A stretch of 64,000 nucleotides of DNA from Pedococcus_A sp963730585 (GTDB lineage: Bacteria; Actinomycetota; Actinomycetes; Actinomycetales; Dermatophilaceae): contig CAVSSL010000006.1 in the NCBI GenBank assembly GCA_963730585.1, positions 248,001-312,000 of the forward strand. The letters run 5' to 3'. Made by a program: the position numbers and the translations under genes. The notes under the pieces were generated by a model that saw only the letters and a program-made list of their open reading frames with translations, was not told the origin of the DNA and ran no database searches. Shown here in pieces: positions 35,531-45,604 of the stretch. Numbering within the stretch: position 1 is the first letter of the stretch; each line of letters starts with the position of its first letter.

Positions 35531-35863
35531 GGTGCCCGGATCTCCTCACTGCAGGGGCGGACCCGACACGATGCCCCCGACCTCGAGGGCGTCTGGTCGG
35601 TCACCTGCTTCGTCGTGCGTCAGGGCTTCCGTCGAGAGGGGCTGATGTACGAGCTCGCCGCCGCCACAGTCGAGTACGGCAGACAGGTCGGCGCTCGCGT
35701 CCTCGAGGGCTACCCCACCGAGCCACCGCCGGGGAAAACCGTGATCTGGGACGAGGCGTCGGTCGCGCTGCTCCAGGTCTTCCTCGACGCCGGCTACGAG
35801 GTCGAGGCGTCGCCCACCCTGCGCCGGCGAGTGGTGCGACACCGACTCGGCGCGTCGTCCTGA
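35531..35863 (+). pseudogene. GNAT N-acetyltransferase C-terminal remnant
   Basis: Only the second half of an acetyltransferase is readable: GVWSVTCFVVRQGFRREGL contains the acetyl-CoA loop R-x-x-G-x-x, followed by YELAAATVEYGRQVGARVLEGYPT and FLDAGYEVEASPTLRRRVVR. The first half, including the N-terminal beta sheet, is missing or scrambled in other frames, and no start codon with promoter is evident. It is consistent with decay of a mobile or duplicated gene in the accessory segment. The 250 bp after it hold no gene. Confidence 0.6.
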
Positions 35864-36015
35864 CGGTCGGTTGCGCTCACCTCGGGCGGCTCGTGAGCCG
35901 CGTACACGCGACCACGTGGACGGGGTTGTTCGAGGTCGGACGGGGTAACAACCGTGTCCGACATGGACCACCCGTCCAAGACCTGCGGAGTAGCCGCATC
36001 TGGGCCATACCGCTC

Positions 36016-36028
36016 TAGCGGCGGAATG
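36016..36028 (+). repeat. 13-bp direct repeat, left copy
   Basis: TAGCGGCGGAATG occurs here and again at 37094-37106, bracketing the oxidoreductase gene. A shortened copy (GGGCGGAATG) lies at 38459-38468. Confidence 0.55.
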
Positions 36029-36114
36029 AACGCCCGGTTCGGATTGGCCTTGATGGCCGGTACGGCTTGCTACGTTGCCGCCATGGCCAGGTGAGTCGCA
36101 GAGCGAGGTTGGGC

Positions 36115-37074
36115 GTGAGGGCAGTCGTCTATGACCGGTACGGGCAGCCCGATGTGCTGCGTGTCGAGGACGTGCCCCTGCCGTCGCCCGCCGCCGGGCA
36201 AATGAGGGTGAAGGTCGCTGCTACCTCGGTCAATCTCAGTGACTGGGAGGGGCTGCGCGGATCGCCTGCGTACGCTCGCATCGGCGGGCTGCGTCACCCG
36301 GCTCATCGGACCCTCGGATCGGACATTGCCGGCGTGGTCGAGGAAGTCGGGCAAGGGGTCACCCGGTTTCGACCCGGGGACGAGGTGTATGGCGACAACC
36401 TGGCGATGATGGGGGGCTTCGCGGAATATGCGCTGGCGTCGGAATCCGCGATGGCTCATAAGCCGGCGGGGCTGACGTTCGCCGAGGCCTCGACCATCCC
36501 GCAGGCGGGGGCGATTGCCCTGCGGGGCACGCAAAGCGCGGTTGTCGCGGGCAGCCGGGTCCTGATCAACGGCGCAGGTGGAGGGTCAGGAACCTTTGCC
36601 ATCCAACTGGCCAAGCGGCTCGGCGCCCACGTGACCGGTGTCGACAACGCCGCTAAGCAGGCCTTCATGCGGTCCGTGGGCGCGGACGACGTGGTCGACT
36701 ACCGCCGAGACGACTTCACCCGGACGACCCAGCCCTACGACGTGATCCTTGACCTGGTGGCGACCAGGTCGGTCTTCGCTTACCGGCGCGCGCTGGCACC
36801 AGGTGGCACGTATCGATGCGTGGGCGGGTCGGTGGGTGCGCTGCTGCGCGTGGTCACGGTCGGCTGGGCAGTCAGCAGACTCACCGGTCGCTCGATGGGT
36901 GTGCTCCTTGTCAACGAGGGTCCGGCCCAGTTCGAGCCACTCGCCGAGCTGTGCGTCGCCGGCGACGTCAGCATTCACATCGACCGCACCTTCGGACTCG
37001 ACGAGGTCCCCACCGCGCTTGCTCATGTCGGTGAGGGTCGGGCACTTGGCAAGGTGGTTGTCGTTTCCTCCTAG
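36115..37074 (+). CDS. MDR/quinone oxidoreductase-like NAD(P)-dependent dehydrogenase
   Basis: 319 aa from GTG at 36115. Medium-chain dehydrogenase without zinc-binding Cys: VYDRYGQPDVLRVEDVPLP, GSDIAGVVEEVGQGVTRFRPGDEVYG, and the Rossmann motif INGAGGGSGTFAIQLAKRLG near residue 147. The family reduces quinones or enones with NAD(P)H. Start is not firm: GAGG about 8 nt upstream favours 36115, but a TACGTT hexamer 6 nt before an out-of-frame ATG (36083, reading only MAR then TGA) hints at a shifted or decayed start. It is flanked by 13-bp direct repeats. Confidence 0.85.
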   Translation: MRAVVYDRYGQPDVLRVEDVPLPSPAAGQMRVKVAATSVNLSDWEGLRGSPAYARIGGLRHPAHRTLGSDIAGVVEEVGQGVTRFRPGDEVYGDNLAMMGGFAEYALASESAMAHKPAGLTFAEASTIPQAGAIALRGTQSAVVAGSRVLINGAGGGSGTFAIQLAKRLGAHVTGVDNAAKQAFMRSVGADDVVDYRRDDFTRTTQPYDVILDLVATRSVFAYRRALAPGGTYRCVGGSVGALLRVVTVGWAVSRLTGRSMGVLLVNEGPAQFEPLAELCVAGDVSIHIDRTFGLDEVPTALAHVGEGRALGKVVVVSS

Positions 37075-37093
37075 CGCGAACTGACGTCCCCTG

Positions 37094-37106
37094 TAGCGGC
37101 GGAATG
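37094..37106 (+). repeat. 13-bp direct repeat, right copy
   Basis: Exact second copy of TAGCGGCGGAATG, 20 bp after the oxidoreductase stop and 1078 bp from the first copy. Confidence 0.55.
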
Positions 37107-37177
37107 CAGCGCATGGCGCAGGTGCGTGATGAGCGGACGAACCAATCACCCCTTCGAGCCGCTGATCATTCGCGCAC

Positions 37178-38377
37178 CTACTCGTCGTCGGGCCACGGCT
37201 CGCCGGGGGGCCATGGATCCGGAAGTCCGAAGAACTGGTCCGCCTTCGTTGAGGCTGGGACCTCAGCCAGCGTGCTGTCGGCAAGGCTCAGCGTTCCGCC
37301 CGGCAACCCAACCGCGTCGGGAAGCTCGTGGATCGGGTTGGGGTGCCGCCACAGGGTCGTCTCCGCTCGCTGCACGTAGTACGGCATGAGCTGATTCACG
37401 AGGAGAACGCCAGAAACGCTGCGGTTTGCCCACTCCGGGGACGTTCCGAAGTACCCATCCGGCTGCCGGACTTCGCGAGTCACCATCGAGCCGTCTGGCG
37501 CCTCGCCGATCTGCACGGCGACGTGCCCGTACATGGCGTTGCCGCTGTGCCATCGATCCCTGTCGTGGATGTACGTGCCTACCGCGATGATGAAGGGTGC
37601 CCCGAGGTCCCCGTACTCGTGGTGCTTCGTCGCCAGCGCCTTCTTGATCGCCGGTGCGTCATCGATGAAGTCGACGCCCGTGTGTCCGTAGACACCAATC
37701 GTCCGGTCATTCGCCCTCCTGCCTCTGGCCTCGGACTTCTTGGGAACCGCCCTGAAGGTGGCCTTCCAGCCCTCGCGCTCCCATCGACGCGTCGGCGCCG
37801 CGTCTGGGTCCCACGGGGCATCGGGGTCGAGCGTTCCGAGCCATCGGCGAAGGTCCTTGCGAAGGCGTGCTGAGGCAGGTGGTGAGGTGCCCTCTTTGAC
37901 CTCGTCCAGCCACAGCATGAAGTTGGGGTCACCCGACCGATTCACCGTGTCGAACAGCACGGCTCGGCGCTGCGCCGCCGCCTTCTCGGCTGGGGTCGAG
38001 CCTGGCGCGATGGCCTCGATGAAGAACCGGAGATCGTCACGCTCTGCCAGGAAGTCCGGGCGGCGACTGGTGCCCTCGACTTCGGGGTGGATTGTGACGG
38101 TGTACCCAGCCCTGACGAGGCTCTCGTGTAGGTACAGCTCAAGGAAAGCGCTACGGAACTGCTCGTCGTCGCGGGACCGGAACCGCTGGCGTACGTCGTT
38201 GTACTCATGCTCGCTCGGCATGCGGTCGAGCCACTCCTGCATGAGGGCACGAGGGTGCTCCCAGTAGTCACCCGCGATGCGGTTGAGGAACTCGAAGCTC
38301 GACTCCTGGTGGGTTGAAGGTGTGGTGTCGGTTCGTTGGAAGTCGTCGAACAGTGGGTTGCGTCGTAGTTCCCCCAT
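37178..38377 (-). CDS. Unrecognised protein with possible PD-(D/E)XK-type nuclease core
   Basis: 399 aa from ATG at 38377 (a GTG-type start at 38419 would add 14). I do not recognise the family. Around residues 85-140 it reads FLELYLHESLVRAGY, then RRPDFLAERDDLRFFIEA: a Glu in a helix, then P-D and a beta-strand E, the spacing of PD-(D/E)XK nuclease cores, though the expected Lys after the last Glu is absent. The remainder is mixed alpha/beta with many Trp, and a Pro-rich end. Codon use is less biased than in neighbouring core genes. It is isolated, so no operon context is available. Confidence 0.55.
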   Translation of the reverse strand: MGELRRNPLFDDFQRTDTTPSTHQESSFEFLNRIAGDYWEHPRALMQEWLDRMPSEHEYNDVRQRFRSRDDEQFRSAFLELYLHESLVRAGYTVTIHPEVEGTSRRPDFLAERDDLRFFIEAIAPGSTPAEKAAAQRRAVLFDTVNRSGDPNFMLWLDEVKEGTSPPASARLRKDLRRWLGTLDPDAPWDPDAAPTRRWEREGWKATFRAVPKKSEARGRRANDRTIGVYGHTGVDFIDDAPAIKKALATKHHEYGDLGAPFIIAVGTYIHDRDRWHSGNAMYGHVAVQIGEAPDGSMVTREVRQPDGYFGTSPEWANRSVSGVLLVNQLMPYYVQRAETTLWRHPNPIHELPDAVGLPGGTLSLADSTLAEVPASTKADQFFGLPDPWPPGEPWPDDE

Positions 38378-38538
38378 GCCGGACAGCGTGCCAGCACCCG
38401 CCGACAGCGGCGTGGTCACGCGCGTTGTTGTCTGGGCGGTTCGACGCTGCGTCTAACTGGGCGGAATGATGTGCGTCATCGTCGGCCGATCCGTCAAAGC
38501 GGATGCCCTGTGCAAGCGGCCGGCGGGGACACACCCAG

Positions 38539-39831
38539 TCAGAGCAGGCCGCGGCTCTTGAGCAGCAGGTAGTGGTCGGCCAGCGCCACCGGCAGGTGGT
38601 CGGGGTCGGCGTCGAGCACCTCGACGCCGAGGCGGCCGAGCCCGGCCGCCGTGCGCTGGCGCAGGGCCACGCTGCGCTCGGCCGCAGCCGCGTCGTAGAC
38701 GGCGCGGGCGTCGCCTCGACCCGCGCGCATCTGCCCCAGGGCCGGGTCGGAGACCGAGGCCACCACCACGCGGTGCCGCTGGGCAAGGACCCCCAGCGGT
38801 GGCAGCAGCGACTCCTCGATGGCCGCGGGCTCCAGCGGCGTGAGCAGGACGACGAGGCCGCGATGGCGGCTGAGCCGGGTGACCTCCGAGGTGAGCAGGT
38901 GCCAGTCGGCCTCGAGCAGCGCCGGCTCCAGCGGGGCCATCGCGGTGACGAGGTCCGAGAGCAGGGCGGTGCGGCTCGACCCGACGACCTTGCGGTGCAC
39001 CCGGCGGTCGCCGGCGATGAGGTCGACCCGGTCGCCGGCCCGTGAGGCCAGGGCACCCAGCAGCAGCGCGGCGTCCATCGCGGCGTCGAGGCGCGGGGTG
39101 TCGCCGACCCGCCCCGCCGAGGTCCGGGAGGTGTCGAGCACCAGCACGATGTGGCGGTCCTTCTCGGGCTGCCAGGTCCGCACCACCGTCGAGCGGCGAC
39201 GGGCCGTGGCGCGCCAGTCGATGCTGCGCACGTCGTCGCCCTCGACGTAGTCGCGCAGCGAGTCGAACTCGGTGCCCTGGCCCCGGACGCGCACGGCCGA
39301 GCGGCCGTCGAGCTGGCGCAGCTGCGCCAGGCGGGAGGGCAGGTGGCGCCGGGAGTGGAACGGCGGCAGCGCGCGCAGGTGACCGGGCACGGCATACGAG
39401 CGTTGCCGTCCGGCGATCCCGAGGGGACCGAGGCGGCGCACGGTGACGCGGTCGGCCTGGCGGTCGCCGCGCCGGGTGGGGGTGAGGGTGGTGCGCAGCG
39501 CGCGCCGCTCCCCGCCGGGCACCGTGAGCCGGTGTCGGTTGCCCACAGCCCCGGCCGACGGCTGCCACGCGTCGCGCAGCGAGCCGCGGAAGGTGCGCCG
39601 GCCGGTGTTGGTCGCCAGCAGGGTGGTGCTGCCGCTGTCGCCGAGGCGCACCTGGCTGGACGGCAGCCGCTCGAGGTGGAGGGCGCGGGTGCTGCCGGCC
39701 AGCGCGACGTCGAGCACCGTGACCACCAGGCACACGAGCACCCAGAGCCAGACCGTCGTCACCGCGGGCCGCAGCAGCACGGGCACGGCCCCGCACAGCA
39801 CGAGGGCCACCAGGCGGCCGGTCACCATCAT
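38539..39831 (-). CDS. DUF58 domain protein
   Basis: 430 aa. Two N-terminal membrane segments (about residues 5-45) are followed by a beta-rich region and the DUF58 core with GTEFDSLRDYVEGDDVRSIDWRATAR, its signature, then a vWA-like fold with VLVLDTSRTS (D-x-S-x-S-type start). DUF58 proteins are typically encoded beside MoxR ATPases, thought to act together as a chaperone-like system for membrane or secreted complexes. The ATG is 10 nt after the MoxR stop. Two adjacent ATGs (39831, 39828) are possible. Confidence 0.9.
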   Translation of the reverse strand: MMVTGRLVALVLCGAVPVLLRPAVTTVWLWVLVCLVVTVLDVALAGSTRALHLERLPSSQVRLGDSGSTTLLATNTGRRTFRGSLRDAWQPSAGAVGNRHRLTVPGGERRALRTTLTPTRRGDRQADRVTVRRLGPLGIAGRQRSYAVPGHLRALPPFHSRRHLPSRLAQLRQLDGRSAVRVRGQGTEFDSLRDYVEGDDVRSIDWRATARRRSTVVRTWQPEKDRHIVLVLDTSRTSAGRVGDTPRLDAAMDAALLLGALASRAGDRVDLIAGDRRVHRKVVGSSRTALLSDLVTAMAPLEPALLEADWHLLTSEVTRLSRHRGLVVLLTPLEPAAIEESLLPPLGVLAQRHRVVVASVSDPALGQMRAGRGDARAVYDAAAAERSVALRQRTAAGLGRLGVEVLDADPDHLPVALADHYLLLKSRGLL

Positions 39832-39841
39832 GGGCGCGGGA

Positions 39842-40849
<1,008 letters not shown>

Positions 40850-40853
<4 letters not shown>

Positions 40854-42079
40854 GGGCGGTGCACTTCCTTCTCCAAGGTGGACAGGTCGTCGGCGAGGGA
40901 CACCATGGCATCCTCGTCCGCGGGCGGGGGACCGGCGAGCAGCGCGTGCACCTCGGCCAGGGGGCGGCCGGTCGCCGTGGCGGTGGCCTGCGCCACCACG
41001 TCCGGGGCTGCCCCGGCAGGCAGGCCGAGGTAGCTGGCGAGCCGTCGGGTGGTCGAGGCGCGCAGCACGGCGCCGGCCCGCCCGGTGTCGCGGGCCCGGC
41101 GGTAGAGCCGACCGCGGCTCTGCGTCGTCTCGATGGCCTTGACCACCGCGGGCAGCGGCTCGGTGACCAGCGGCCCGAAACGCCGTCCGCGCCACAGCAT
41201 CGTCGCGAGCACCGCGAACAGCGCCAGGAACGTGAGGGGGCCGAGCGCCCGCGGCAGCTCCGACTCCGGGGTCGTGTCGTCGGCGGAGACGTCGAGCACC
41301 GAGGGGATGTACCAGACCAGCCGGTCACCCTGCCCGAGCAGGCGCAGGCTGACGCCGGCGTTGTCGTAGCGGGTCACCTCACCGTTGGTGAGCACCTCCC
41401 CGGAGCCGAGCACCACCACCTCCGGCGTGCCTCCGTCCGCGGGGAGGGCGACCAGGGACGAGGCGCCCTCGAAGGTGAAGCAGCGCGTCGCACCGGGGTC
41501 GGACGTGGTGTAGGCCTCCCCGCCGGCCGAGATGGTGTCCGACGCGCCGAGGCCGGGGAGGACGCAGCCGGCTCGCAGCGACCGGGTCGGGGCGCCACCG
41601 CTCGCCGGTGACACGTCGAGCCCGAGGGCCTGCAGGACGAACCGGCCGGGCTCGACGAGCACGACCCGGCGGGCGCCACCCACCTGCTCCCACATCGCGG
41701 CGGCGGTCTCCTCGGAGAGGGCGGACGGGTCGGTGACGACGACGGTCGTGGCGGCGTCGACGGGGTCGAGATCCTCGAGCTGGCCGTGGTTCCGGGCGAT
41801 GTCGACGGACACGCCACGCTGCTCGAGCACCCTGGCCACGGCCTGGGTGCCGTCCGAGCCGGCGTTGCGCGGGTCGAGGGGGTCGTCGTTGCCGCCGCGG
41901 CGGCCGAGGGCCATCAGCACGGCGACGACGAGCAGCAGCACGAGCACGACCACGGTCGTCACCACGAGGCGGCGCCGTCGCGAGCGGCGGTCGGGCCCGG
42001 CGGGCGCGGACCCCGCCGTGTCCGCAGCACCCGGTCCTGGCGCCTCGGCCTCGGCGCGGTCCCACACGGTGAGGCTCAT
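40850..42079 (-). CDS. DUF4350 domain membrane protein
   Basis: 409 aa. A basic N-terminus precedes one hydrophobic segment (VVTTVVVLVLLLVVAVLMAL, residues about 40-60), then an extracytoplasmic DUF4350 domain with DGTQAVARVLEQRGVSV, and a second membrane segment ALGPLTFLALFAVLATMLW near residue 290, with a cytoplasmic helical tail. It is the standard third member of the MoxR-DUF58 gene set. ATG overlaps the DUF4129 stop region and its own stop overlaps the moxR-type ATG. Confidence 0.86.
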
Positions 42080-42783
42080 GGCGCACCCCCGGCGCCCGCC
42101 GTCGCCGCGGCGGGCTGGCGCGTCACCGGCCGGGTCCTCTGCACCGTGCGGTCGAGGGCGACGATGCGCTCGGCCTGCTGCCGGTCGGCGTCGTGGTGCC
42201 CGTAGGCGACGGCGTCGAACAGGTCGGCGGCCCAGCGCAGCTCCGCCTGCTGGTCCGGGAACGGGACGGCCAGGCGCAGGCCCACCTCGTGCGCCGTCAG
42301 CGACGGGGCGTCGTCGAGCAGCGTCCGCTCGGCGGCGCCCTGCGCCAGGGCCCGCATCGCGTCGAGCACGGCGTCGGCATACCGGCCGTCGGCCAGCGCG
42401 GCGGCGCTGCGCTCGCGGAAGCCGGCCGCGGTCAGGTGTTCCTCGCCGAGCACGGCAGGCCCGGCGGACGGTGCCCGCCGCGCCTCTCGTCGCACGTAGC
42501 GCAGGGCGAACAGCAGCAGCGCCACCACGGCCGCCGTGACCAGACCCGCGATGCCGGCCGGCAGGGCGCCACCGGCGCTGGGGTCGGCGTTGAGCAGGGC
42601 GTCGATGAACCGCTCGAGGGCGTCGAGGGCTCGCGCGATGGGGTCGTTGTGCTCGCGGTAGGCCGGCCGCGACAGCTCCTCCTCGAGCCACCGCCGCGCC
42701 TCGCCGTTGCCGGGGTCGACACCCGTGAGCAGGCGCTCGACGGCGAGACGGGGCAGGCCAGCAGCGCCGGCCACGGGCGCCAT
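42076..42783 (-). CDS. DUF4129 domain protein
   Basis: 235 aa. N-terminal region with a membrane segment near residue 80 (GIAGLVTAAVVALLLFALRYV), then the C-terminal DUF4129 domain containing LTAAGFRERSAAALADGRYADAV, LTAHEVGLRL and AADLFDAVAYGHHDADRQQAE. It is found with MoxR/DUF58 clusters; the role is unknown. Both ends overlap neighbours by one to four bases, indicating an operon running leftward from the membrane-domain gene. Confidence 0.85.
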   Translation of the reverse strand: MAPVAGAAGLPRLAVERLLTGVDPGNGEARRWLEEELSRPAYREHNDPIARALDALERFIDALLNADPSAGGALPAGIAGLVTAAVVALLLFALRYVRREARRAPSAGPAVLGEEHLTAAGFRERSAAALADGRYADAVLDAMRALAQGAAERTLLDDAPSLTAHEVGLRLAVPFPDQQAELRWAADLFDAVAYGHHDADRQQAERIVALDRTVQRTRPVTRQPAAATAGAGGAP

Positions 42784-43925
42784 CAGCGCACATCAGCGGT
42801 GGGCTGGCGGGCGGCGTCGGCGGCGGCCCGGGCCAGGGCGAGGTCGAAGCCCTCCTTGCGGATCCGGGCGTCGGTGTAGAGCAGGGCCAGCACCGCGGCG
42901 AGGAACGGCTGGGTCAGCACGCCGCTCAGCAGGCTGCCGAGCACGGTGGCACCGGCGGTCACGAGTCCGGCCAGCATCTCGCCGCTCTGGCTGCCGGTCA
43001 TGGAGCCGAGGGCGAGACCGAGCAGCATGCCGCCGAGCTGGACCGCCAGCGACAACACGTACTGCACGATGCCGATCAGCAGGCTCGACGCGAGCAGGAT
43101 GCCGAAGGTGCGCCAGAACAGGCCGGGCGTCAGGCGCCACGACCGGCGCAGCGACCCGACGACGCCGAGGTCCTCGAGCACCAGCGCCGGGGTGGCCAGC
43201 GCGAGCCGGATGCCGAGCCAGGTCGTCGCGACGGCCACGCAGAGCACCGCCACGATGCCGAGCGCGCCCACCGCCGGTGTGCCGTCGGCGAAACCCCACA
43301 CCGCCAGCGCCACCAGGGCGGCGAACACCACGGTCGGCGGCACGACGAGCACCGCGCAGAGCCCGAAGAGGCGCGGCAGGAAGCGCCGGGTGCGCCGCCA
43401 GGTCTCGCCCATCGAGGCGTTCCTGCCCAGCACCGCCTCGCCCACCGGGTAGGCGAGGATGCCCGACAGCGCGATCGACGTCGCCGAGCTGAGGAAGAGC
43501 AGCGCCGCCACGGACGACGTCACGCCCAGGGCGACGAACAGGTCGAGGGCGTCACTGCTCTGCACCGAGGTCGCGACGAACCAGCCGACCGCCCCGAGCA
43601 CGCCGATGACGAGCAGCACGGCGAGCGACGTCAGCAGGGCGAGGCCGAGGAAGGTGCGGGGGTTGCGCCGCAGGCAGGCGAAGCTCGCCTCGACGATGTC
43701 GCCCAGCGTCAGCGGACGCAGCGCGATGATGCCCGGCTTGTGGGCCGGGAGCCCCGTGCCCCACTGGACCGGATGCGCGGGGGAGGAGGGGTATGCCGCG
43801 TGAGCCGGCCCGTAGCCGGCCTCACCGTGGGCGGCGTCACCGGGGCCGGGGGCAGGGGGCGCACCGGGTGCGCTCCAGCCGGGCGTCGCGCCCTGGGCTT
43901 CGCCGGGCACCGTGCCCTCACTCAT
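42783..43925 (-). CDS. Membrane protein with glycerophosphodiester phosphodiesterase-type membrane domain
   Basis: 380 aa. A Pro/Gly/Ala-rich cytoplasmic start of about 65 residues is followed by RPLTLGDIVEASFACLRRNPRTF, a conserved entry into eight or so hydrophobic segments. LALATPALVLEDLGVVGSLRRSWRLT is the signature of the PF10110-type membrane domain, which also occurs fused to glycerophosphodiester phosphodiesterases but stands alone here. No catalytic domain is present. First gene of the leftward cluster. Confidence 0.8.
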   Translation of the reverse strand: MSEGTVPGEAQGATPGWSAPGAPPAPGPGDAAHGEAGYGPAHAAYPSSPAHPVQWGTGLPAHKPGIIALRPLTLGDIVEASFACLRRNPRTFLGLALLTSLAVLLVIGVLGAVGWFVATSVQSSDALDLFVALGVTSSVAALLFLSSATSIALSGILAYPVGEAVLGRNASMGETWRRTRRFLPRLFGLCAVLVVPPTVVFAALVALAVWGFADGTPAVGALGIVAVLCVAVATTWLGIRLALATPALVLEDLGVVGSLRRSWRLTPGLFWRTFGILLASSLLIGIVQYVLSLAVQLGGMLLGLALGSMTGSQSGEMLAGLVTAGATVLGSLLSGVLTQPFLAAVLALLYTDARIRKEGFDLALARAAADAARQPTADVR

Positions 43926-44069
43926 CCGACCCCCTCAGCCAGCCGCTCTCGCGGTCATCGGAAACCTACCAGCGGGCGCGGACGCCGGACGGCGCTCTGG
44001 CGTCGGCGGTGGCCATGTCGTGACCACCGCGGCAGGTTCAGGTCGCAGCAAGGCAGGGCCCCGACCGCG

Positions 44070-44690
44070 TCAGGTGGAGACGGCGGCGGCCAGCGCGCTG
44101 AGCCGGCCCTCGAGGTCGGCCGCCCGGGCCGGCTCGGCCCCCAGGTCCGCGTGACGCTGCACGATGGCGGGCTCCTCGCGGGCGAGCGCCAGGCCGCGGC
44201 GCACCAGGGTCAGCGGCGGCTTGCGTCGCTCGGCGAGGTCGCGGGCCAGCCGCCGGGCGAAGGTCACCCAGCGGTGGTGGTGCACGCAGAAGGCGCCGGC
44301 GAGCAGGCCGAGCTGGTGCAGGTCGGGGATGATCTCGGCGGCGAAGATGCCCTCGGCGAGCACGATGTCGGTCGGCCGGGCCGTGAGCACCGTGGTGTCG
44401 ACGGCTCGGTTGGCGGAGATGTCGTAGACGGGCGTCTCCACGGTGCCCTGCCGCACGAGCGTCTCGAGCGCCGTGAGGGCGGCGGGCCGGTTCCACGAGT
44501 CGGGGTGGTCCCAGTCGATGATCCCGAGCTCCTCGCTGCGGGGCATCTGCGGGTCGTCCTCGTCGCGGTAGAAGTCGTCGAGGCGGACGATCGGCCAGCC
44601 GTGCGAATCCTTCAGGCGTCCCGCCAGCCGCGACTTGCCGGCCCCGCTGGGGCCGGCAAGCACGACGACACGGGCGAGGTGTGCGGTCAC
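44070..44690 (-). CDS. Uridine kinase-like P-loop protein
   Basis: 206 aa from GTG at 44690. P-loop VLAGPSGAGKSRLAGRL near residue 10, then IVRLDDFYRDEDDP, the D-D-F-Y block characteristic of uridine/cytidine and pantothenate kinases, and the WDHPDSWN segment with a D-H-P typical of uridine kinases. TDIVLAEGIFAAEI contains the Walker-B-like E-G. It would phosphorylate uridine for pyrimidine salvage, fitting the salvage genes around, though actinobacterial members are mostly untested. Overlaps the stop of the short ALDH (GTGA). Confidence 0.82.
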   Translation of the reverse strand: MTAHLARVVVLAGPSGAGKSRLAGRLKDSHGWPIVRLDDFYRDEDDPQMPRSEELGIIDWDHPDSWNRPAALTALETLVRQGTVETPVYDISANRAVDTTVLTARPTDIVLAEGIFAAEIIPDLHQLGLLAGAFCVHHHRWVTFARRLARDLAERRKPPLTLVRRGLALAREEPAIVQRHADLGAEPARAADLEGRLSALAAAVST

Positions 44691-45604
44691 CGGCCCTTGG
44701 GGTGCCAGACCGTCTTGGTCTCGAGGAAGGCGCTCAGCCGCGACAGGTCCGGCGTGGCCGTCCAGTCGGGCTCGACCGCCTCGGCACCCGTGCCGGCGGG
44801 ACGCACGACGCGCTTGAGGTTCTCGGCCGCGGCCAGCTCGAGGTCGCCCCACACGACGCCCTCGGCGCCCGCGGCGCCGGCGAGGTCGATGGCGTTGACG
44901 TCACGGTGCGAGGCCAGCCACGGGGCCACCTCGGCGGTCCGCCCGGTGATGATGTTGACCACGCCGCCCGGGACGTCGGAGGTGGCCAGCGCCTCCGAGA
45001 GGGTGATCGCGGGGAGCGGGCGGTGCTCGCTGCTGAGCACCACCGCGGTGTTGCCGGAGACGACCACGGGGGCGAGCACCGACACCAGGCCGAGCAGCGA
45101 CGACGCCTGCGGGGCCAGCACCGCCACCACACCCGTCGCCTCAGGGGCGGAGATGTCGAAGTAGGGGCCGGCCACCGGGTTCAGCCCGCCGAGCACCTGG
45201 GTGTACTTGTCGCTCCAGCCGGCGTACCAGACCCAGCGGTCGATGGCCTGGCCCACGAGGGCCTCGGCCTGGCGCTCGCTGACGCCCTCGCTGGCCCGCA
45301 CCTCGGCGACGAACTGGGCGCGGCGGCCCTCCATCACCTCGGCGACGCGGTACAGGACCTGACCGCGGTTGTAGGCCGTGGCGCCCGCCCACCCGTCGAC
45401 CGCCTTGCGGGCGGCGACCACGGCGTCACGGGCGTCCTTGCGGGAGCCCTGCGCCGCGTTGGCGAGGAACGCGCCGGACGTGCCGCCACCGGCATACACC
45501 TCGTAGGAGCGGCCCGACTCGGACCGGGGGAACTTGCCCCCGATGTAGAGCTTGTAGGTCTTCTTGATCTCGACTCGGCTCGGGGCGCCGGTGGTCGGGC
45601 TCAC
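44687..45604 (-). CDS. Short aldehyde dehydrogenase-like protein lacking the catalytic half
   Basis: 305 aa from GTG at 45604, compared with about 480 in a full enzyme. It aligns with the N-terminal NAD-binding part of its neighbour: YKLYIGGKFPRSESG, GVVAVLAPQASSLLGLVSVLAP, VVSGNTAVVL, PGGVVNIITGR. The transition-state Asn of W-N-F-P is missing, and the sequence stops before the catalytic Glu and Cys, ending instead in a region without ALDH counterparts. It is therefore probably not catalytic; it may be a partner of the full-length enzyme with which it is translationally coupled. Confidence 0.82.
   Translation of the reverse strand: MSPTTGAPSRVEIKKTYKLYIGGKFPRSESGRSYEVYAGGGTSGAFLANAAQGSRKDARDAVVAARKAVDGWAGATAYNRGQVLYRVAEVMEGRRAQFVAEVRASEGVSERQAEALVGQAIDRWVWYAGWSDKYTQVLGGLNPVAGPYFDISAPEATGVVAVLAPQASSLLGLVSVLAPVVVSGNTAVVLSSEHRPLPAITLSEALATSDVPGGVVNIITGRTAEVAPWLASHRDVNAIDLAGAAGAEGVVWGDLELAAAENLKRVVRPAGTGAEAVEPDWTATPDLSRLSAFLETKTVWHPKGR

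Noticed and set aside
35864..36114. Additional gene between the GNAT remnant and the MDR oxidoreductase
   Set aside because: Open frames here are short, lack start signals and resemble nothing known.
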